Assembly: GCA_029582165.1 (NCBI GenBank) | Contig: CM055869.1 | Coordinates: forward strand, 57,051,518-57,115,517 | DNA from: Portulaca oleracea | Taxonomy: Eukaryota > Streptophyta > Magnoliopsida > Caryophyllales > Portulacaceae | Reading direction: 5' to 3' | Length of the DNA stretch: 64,000 nt | In this document: positions 58,486-64,000 of the stretch, piece after piece | Layout of the letters: each line of letters begins with the position of its first letter | How positions within the stretch are numbered: position 1 is the stretch's first letter | Notes under the pieces: model-generated | What the model saw: the letters and a program-made list of their open reading frames with translations, nothing else | What the model was told of the DNA's origin: nothing | Database searches by the model: none | Position numbers and translations under genes: made by a program

Positions 58486-60070
58486 ATGGGAGATCACAAC
58501 ATGGGTGACTTAAGCCAAGGACGTTCATGGAACAGATCACCTCTGCTGACAGTTGACAACTATCGAGTGTGGAAGCGCCAAATGGAAATCTTCTTGAGAA
58601 ATCAAGATGAGGACATTTGGGACATAGTCAAGGAAGGAAATTATCCTACACCTCAAAAGACTGCAGAGGATGGAACACAAAGTGACAAGCCAAGATCTGA
58701 GTATACGCCTGAAGAAAAAGAGCAAGCAAAAAAGAATACTCATGCACACAATCTTTTAATTTGTAGTCTTAATTCTAACGAGTTTGAAAGAGTGTCAAAT
58801 TTTGATACAGCTAAACAGATATGGGACTACTTGGTCACCACCTATAAAGGAACAAATCAAGTGAAAAAGACCAAGATCAACTTGCTTGTTCAAAAGTATG
58901 AAGGCTTCAAGATGGAAGAAAATGAATCCATTGAATCTATGTTCAAGAGATTCAGTGCTATAACCAATCATCTCAAATCCCTTGGAAAAACATATACAGA
59001 TGAAGAGCAAATGAACAAGATCCTTCAATGTTTGCCTGAGCACAAATGGGGTTCAAAGGTGACTGCTATTAAAGAAGCCCAAAACCTAGAAACCTTGAAG
59101 CTTGAAGAGTTGATAGGAAAGCTCCTTGCCTATGAGATACGACTGCCTGAAAGAAATCAGATCAAGGACATTGCTCTCAAACGCACCAAGGAACCAGAAG
59201 AAGAATCAGAGGATGAGGATGAAGAAACCATGGCCATGCGCAAAGGATTGACGACTATCTGAAGAATCCCATTCGTGGTTACCTAGAGAGTCATCCTCCA
59301 AACGACCTTCACCCAAAGGTAAAACACTAACCAAGGATGATAATGAATACAAATGCTTTGCTTGTGCGTATGAGATCACTTGGTCGAGAATGTCCTCATG
59401 TAAAGAAAGTCAAGGAACAAAGCGACCTCAGAGGAAAAAGGTCAAGCAGCAAAGCTATGGTCGCCACATGGAGTGAAAGTGAAGGCAGTGAAAGTGAATC
59501 TGAGGAAATTGCAAACCTTTGTCTCATGGCAAAGGACCTTACAGAAACACAAGCAGAAGAAGCAGAAATAAATGACAATGATGAGGTATTTACAGATCTC
59601 TTTCTAAAATGTCCTTCACATAATTTGAAACCAAGATTGCTAAATCTGCTTGACTACATTGCAACCCTCACTGACAAAGTACAATATCTCACTAGAATTG
59701 CTGAAACAAACTCCAAAACCATAGAAACCCAATTGGAGATAATCAAAAACCTTACCTCTGATAATGTCAGCATGAGAAATGAAATGATGCAGAACCGAAA
59801 AGAGCTGAATTCCATTTTGAATCAAGAAATAGACCAAGTTCATTTGACCATAAATCCTGAGAAGAAAACCTCTACAGATAAACCTGGTTCACCCAGAACT
59901 AATCCAGAAATCTTACCCATTCATAAACCCACACCTATACCAAAACCAAAAACCAAAGCAAAGTGGGTTCCAAAGAAACCAAACAATAGACCAGCTCCCC
60001 CAAACAAAGAAACCCTTCATAAACCTCTTGGTCCAAAGAAAGTTATAATGTCCTTCAGTGCAGGTATGTC
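58486..60070 (+). pseudogene. sire-2 gag pseudogene
   Basis: ATG 58486 (MGDHNMGDLSQ) was chosen over an upstream open stretch because it follows the primer site and matches sire-1. The gag domain and acidic segment are intact to about 59240, then small deletions shift the frame (first stop at 59262). The zinc knuckle region (59350-59400) is destroyed by further indels. A second open stretch from 59337 resumes with the leucine-rich and basic, proline-rich tail and overlaps the pol frame from 60049. Confidence 0.85.
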
Positions 60071-63000
60071 TCAGGGCTCACAACGACCTCTGGTATTTGG
60101 ACAGTGGATGCTCAAGACACATGACTGGAGATCCAACCAAGTTCAGAGAACTCAAAGACATCAGAAGTGGGAAGGTAACGTTTGGAGACAAAAGCCAAGG
60201 GAAGATCCTTGGAGTCGGAAAGGTCGGTAAGAATTCAATCAACTATATAAATGATGTATATTATGTAGAAGGTTTAGAATACAATCTTTTAAGTATTTCT
60301 CAGTTTTGTGATAGAGGTTATAAAGTTTGGTTCAATAAGAACTCATGTGTCGTAGAAAGGGAATCTCATGAAATAGTCCTTAAAGGTCATCGGATGAACA
60401 ATGTGTATGTTATTGACCTTAGTGATCATATGACCAAGGACCTTACCTATCTTAGAGTTGCATCAGATGAAACCTAGTTATGGCATCGTAGATTAGGACA
60501 TATGAACATGAAAACACTTCAAAAGCTAAAACGCCTAAGTCTAGTTAGAGGACTACCATCTCAAAATTTCATTCGTGACAAGGTATGTGATGCATGCATT
60601 AGAGGAAAACAGACCAGAACATCCTTCAAACCTGTATCTCAAGTAACCACCTCTAGATGTTTAGAACTGTTGCATATGGACCTCTGTGGACCAATTCCAT
60701 ACAAAAGTCTAGGAGGACGTTCATACATACTAGTCATTGTTGATGATTATTCTAGATTTACCTGGGTTTTATTCTTGAAGGATAAGACAAGCCTACCGAA
60801 TTTGAGAAATTATGCAGTAACTCAAGGTCCTTACAGACTCGATCTAATGTCTATAAGAGCAGATCATGGAAGAGAGTTTGACAATCAAGATCAATTTGGA
60901 AAATTCTGTGATCAGAAGGGTCACACATAATTTCTACCTTGCAAGGACACCACAAAAGAATGGTGTGGTTGAACGGAAGAACCGCACGCTGGAAAACATG
61001 GCCAGAACAATCATTTGTGAGAACAATCTACCCCTTTTTCTTTGGGCTGAAATTATAAATGCTTCAAATTATATTCTCAACAGATATACCATAAGATCCT
61101 TCATGAAGAAAACACCCTATGAGCTGTTCAAAGGTAAAACACCAAATGTGGCTCATCTCAAGGCCATTGGATGCAAATGCTTCGTTCAGTACAATGGAAA
61201 GAAGGCCTTAAGCAAATTTGAGCCAAGAAGTGAAGAAGGTATCTTGGTTGGCTATTCATTAACCAGCAAAGCCTATAGAATCTACATCAAAACATCCACA
61301 TTATCTTCGATGAAACTTCCACCACTCCATCAGAAAGGTCCTCCATCAAATTCCAGATTCATCAAGATAATGATGAAGAGGATTCTCCTCGTGAATTTCA
61401 ACAAGGTCCTCACCAACAAAATGAAGAACCTCATCCAGATGACACCTTACAATCAACTTCAGAAAATGAGGAAACTGAGGCTCAAGGACCTTCGCATGAT
61501 GCAGAGCAAGGTCCCTCCTCAAGTACTGAACAAGAACCTTCCTCCAATGAAGGACAAGGACCTTCACTTACAGAAACTCCTCAAATGATTGATAACGCAC
61601 AACAAAACATCGAGGAGTCAACAAGGACCTTCAGATTCAAACCTGCTCATCCAGCTGACAACCTTCTTTCGATGCAGGAGGTGTAGAACTCGATCCTCTC
61701 TTAGAAACTTTTGTGCCTTTCACGAATCTGTGTCTCAGATTGAACCTAAAGGACCTGAAGAAGCCCTAAAGGATAGCAACTGGATCCTAGCTATGCAAGA
61801 AGAACTGAATCAATTCGAGCACAACAAAGTATGGAAACTTGTTCCAAGACCCATGCACCATCCAGTCATTGGTGTAAAGTGGGTCTACTGTAATAAGTTA
61901 GATGAACATGGCACAGTCACAAGAAACAAGGCAAGACTAGTTGCCAAAGGATACAACCAAGAAGAAGGCATTGACTATGAAGAAACCTTTGCACCCGTTG
62001 CAAGACTTGAGGGCATTCGAATACTCCTTGCCTATGCCGCATCAAGTCACATGAGGCTATATCAGATGGATGTCAAAAGTGCCTTCCTAAATGGCTACCT
62101 AAAGGAAGAAGTCTATGTGGAACAACCTCCTGGATTCGAACAAAATTCAGACTCTCACGTTTACAGACTTCAGAAAGCCCTTTATGGCTTGAAACAAGCT
62201 CCCAGAGCTTGGTATGAGAGACTAAGTTCGTTTCTTCTCAGAAATGGATTCACAAGAGGTCTCATGGACAAGACTCTCTTCATCAAAACCTCAGGTCAGG
62301 ACTCTACTATAATTCAAATTTATGTAGATGACATTATATTTGGTGCTACTAATGAATATCTAGTGAAGGAATTCTCTGACTTAATGAGCAAAGAGTTTGA
62401 AATGAGTCTCGTGGGAGAACTAAGTTTCTTCCTTGGATTGCAAATCAAACAAAACAATGATGGCATCTTCCTCAACCAAAGCAAGTATGTCAAGGAACTT
62501 CTAAAGAAATATGGATTAGAGAATGCTAAACACTGCAGCACCCCAATGTCCTCCACATTGAAACTTGATCAGGATCTACAAGGTAAGGACGTTCCTGATA
62601 AGCAATATAGAGGTATGATAGGATCTCTACTTTACCTAACTGCAAGTCGTCCAGACATTATGTTTAGTGTTTGCTTATGTGCACGCTTTCAAAGTGCTCC
62701 CAAACAATCTCACTTGATCGCTGTCAAAAGGATCTTAAGGTATCTTGCAGGCACCAAGGACCTTGGTCTATGGTATCCCAGAAACAATGCACTAAACCTC
62801 ATTGGATACACAGATGCTGACTTTGCTGGCTCAAGGACTGATAGGAAGAGCACCTCTGGAGGATGCCAAATGCTTGGGTTCTCCTTAATCTCCTGGCAGT
62901 CCAAGAAACAAAATGTCGTTGCCCTTTCTACGGCCGAAGCAGAATACATAGCAGCCGGGGCATGCTGTGCTCAAATTTTATGGATCAAACAGCACATAAA

Positions 63001-63283
63001 GGACCTCGGGATCACCCTCTCTGAAATTCCCATCAAGTGTGATAATAAGAGTGTCATTCAAATCACCAAAAACCCAGTTCAGCACTCCCGTACCAAACAC
63101 ATTGAAGTACGACATCATTTCATAAGAGATCACGTTGACAAAGGCCATATTACACTGGACTTTGTCCCCACTCATCAACAACTGGCAGATATCTTCACCA
63201 AGGCCCTTCCCACTGAGCAATTCATCATCAATCGAAGGGAATTTGGCATGCTGCAACTCGATGACCAGTTGAGGGGGAGCTAG
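60049..63283 (+). pseudogene. sire-2 pol pseudogene; RT-RNase H part still open
   Basis: Pol opens in the +1 frame relative to the gag tail, as in sire-1. Domains: protease DSGCSRHMTG (near 60100), pre-integrase HRRLGHMN after a TAG at 60475-60477 (same place as in sire-1), integrase core (DDYSRFTW, DHGREF, then KNGVVERKN) with compensating indels at 60790-60930, and a frameshift near 61300. From about 61690 to 63283 the frame is unbroken through RT (active site YVDD at 62321-62332) and RNase H ([16 protein letters not shown], ending ADIFTKALP). An uninterrupted RT-RNase H in a broken polyprotein suggests decay is recent or the upstream indels are assembly errors. Confidence 0.9.
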
Positions 63284-63310
63284 TGTCCCTCCACTCAGGG
63301 GGAGCTAAGG
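63271..63310 (+). repeat. AGGGGGAGCTA repeats after sire-2 pol
   Basis: Two GGGGGAGCTA blocks overlap and follow the pol stop, matching sire-1. Confidence 0.7.
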
Positions 63311-63825
63311 TCCTCTACCCCCAGGTATGTTCTCATCTCTGCAGACTCATCAAGGTCCTTGACATTCTTGTCACAAGACCCCTTGAGTCTCACCTTTATC
63401 ACAAAAACAAACCTGGCAATGACGTTAAGCAGACAGTTCCTCTATAACTGCCTTGCTTAACTCCAACTTATTTTTTTTAAAAATTCAAAAACCTCTCTCC
63501 TTCTCTCGTCTATTTCCAAAATTAAATTACACGGTTTCTCACACATTTCAAATCCAATAAATCTTCAAAAATCTCATCAAATCAATCTCCCTTTCCCACT
63601 TTCCCAAACACATCAAATCATCATAACTTCCCTTTTCCAACCGTCACTTTCACCTTCCCCAGTTACCCCTCCAACTTTATCCCCTTCCTCATTTACTGCG
63701 TTCCTTCCATATCCAACCGCCTTCCTGCTTCTATTTAACCCTCGTCCTTTTTACTCTTCCCTCCTGTCTCCATCCTTCTAAATCCTCTACCCCACCATCT
63801 CTCTTCTCTCTCTACCTTTCCAGCC
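63311..63825 (+). other. CT-rich leader before the sire-2 env-like gene
   Basis: Strongly pyrimidine-rich from about 63480. It ends CTTTCCAG just before the env-like ATG, a good match to a plant 3' splice site. Confidence 0.55.
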
Positions 63826-64000
63826 ATGAAAAAACGCCCCGCTCTTAAAAACACAGCCCCATCCCCCCTGCAGGGGTTGCCAAACGACTTCGCTCTCGTA
63901 AGTCATCCCCTAATCCTCCCGAATCCACTCAATCTCACTCATCCTCATCCACTGCTCTTGCCCTTCAACCTCAACCACAACCTCTCAATGCCATCACCCA
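63826..64000 (+). CDS. sire-2 env-like gene, 5' end
   Basis: ATG 63826 starts MKKRPALKNTAPSP, almost the same as the sire-1 env-like start. The frame runs basic and proline-rich near its start; the window ends before the coiled-coil part. Downstream integrity cannot be judged. Confidence 0.5.
   Translation, partial: MKKRPALKNTAPSPLQGLPNDFALVSHPLILPNPLNLTHPHPLLLPFNLNHNLSMPSP

Larger units (their letters stand above)
57428..64000 (+). mobile_element. Second Sirevirus-like retrotransposon (sire-2), cut by window end
   Basis: 5' LTR, Met-tRNA primer site, gag, pol, CT-rich leader and the start of the env-like gene are present; the 3' part lies beyond 64000. Same family as sire-1, with a somewhat diverged LTR. 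Confidence 0.95.

Overview
This window is plant nuclear DNA, most likely from a eudicot. It is AT-rich, has no operon-like gene packing, and is dominated by LTR retrotransposons of the Ty1/copia (including Sirevirus-like) and Ty3/gypsy types. It also has a hAT-like DNA transposon with an 8-bp target duplication and a 5S-rRNA-derived LTR of the Cassandra type. I cannot name the species from the sequence alone.

The backbone, about 9.1-57.3 kb, is a tandem array of one unit of about 2.12 kb. Each unit carries a single-exon gene on the minus strand for a 124-residue secreted six-cysteine protein that fits the plant prolamin-like / ECA1 (gametogenesis-related) family. There are 11 copies: eight intact with all six cysteines, one intact reading frame that lost its first cysteine (copy 9), and two with a premature stop (copies 6 and 7). 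Each has the same TATA box 142-145 bp upstream of its ATG. Nine of the 11 units also keep a second promoter-like segment downstream of the gene (TATA, AAACCCTAG telo-box, seven-codon reading frame). Subtracting each insertion together with one copy of its target duplication restores gene-to-gene spacings of 2116, 2125 and 2116 bp, so the insertions are later than the array.

Left flank (1-9.1 kb): a decayed LINE-type RNase H remnant, a broken minus-strand Ty3/gypsy element, a nested 1,026-bp hAT-like element, a Sirevirus-like solo LTR and a four-unit 26-bp minisatellite at the array edge.

Insertions inside the array: a solo LTR (15642-16505, target duplication TATAT); a minus-strand copia element (22643-28631, right end lost); a complete Sirevirus-like element (33357-41983, duplication ATAGC) with an env-like third gene; a complete copia element (44405-50421, duplication AAATA) of the same family as the minus-strand one; and a composite Ty3/gypsy plus 5S-LTR insertion (50941-55221, duplication TCTAT). 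A second Sirevirus-like element begins at 57428 and runs off the right edge. All retrotransposon polyproteins seen here carry stops or frameshifts.

The most interesting signals are: (1) the prolamin-like gene array with two interleaved promoter/protein subfamilies; (2) a copia family with no tRNA-type primer site, whose presumed primer site is instead a perfect 15-nt complement of its own LTR, suggesting self-priming; (3) a shared amber codon and shared gag/pol frame offset in two separate Sirevirus-like insertions; and (4) the 5S-rRNA-bearing composite insertion.
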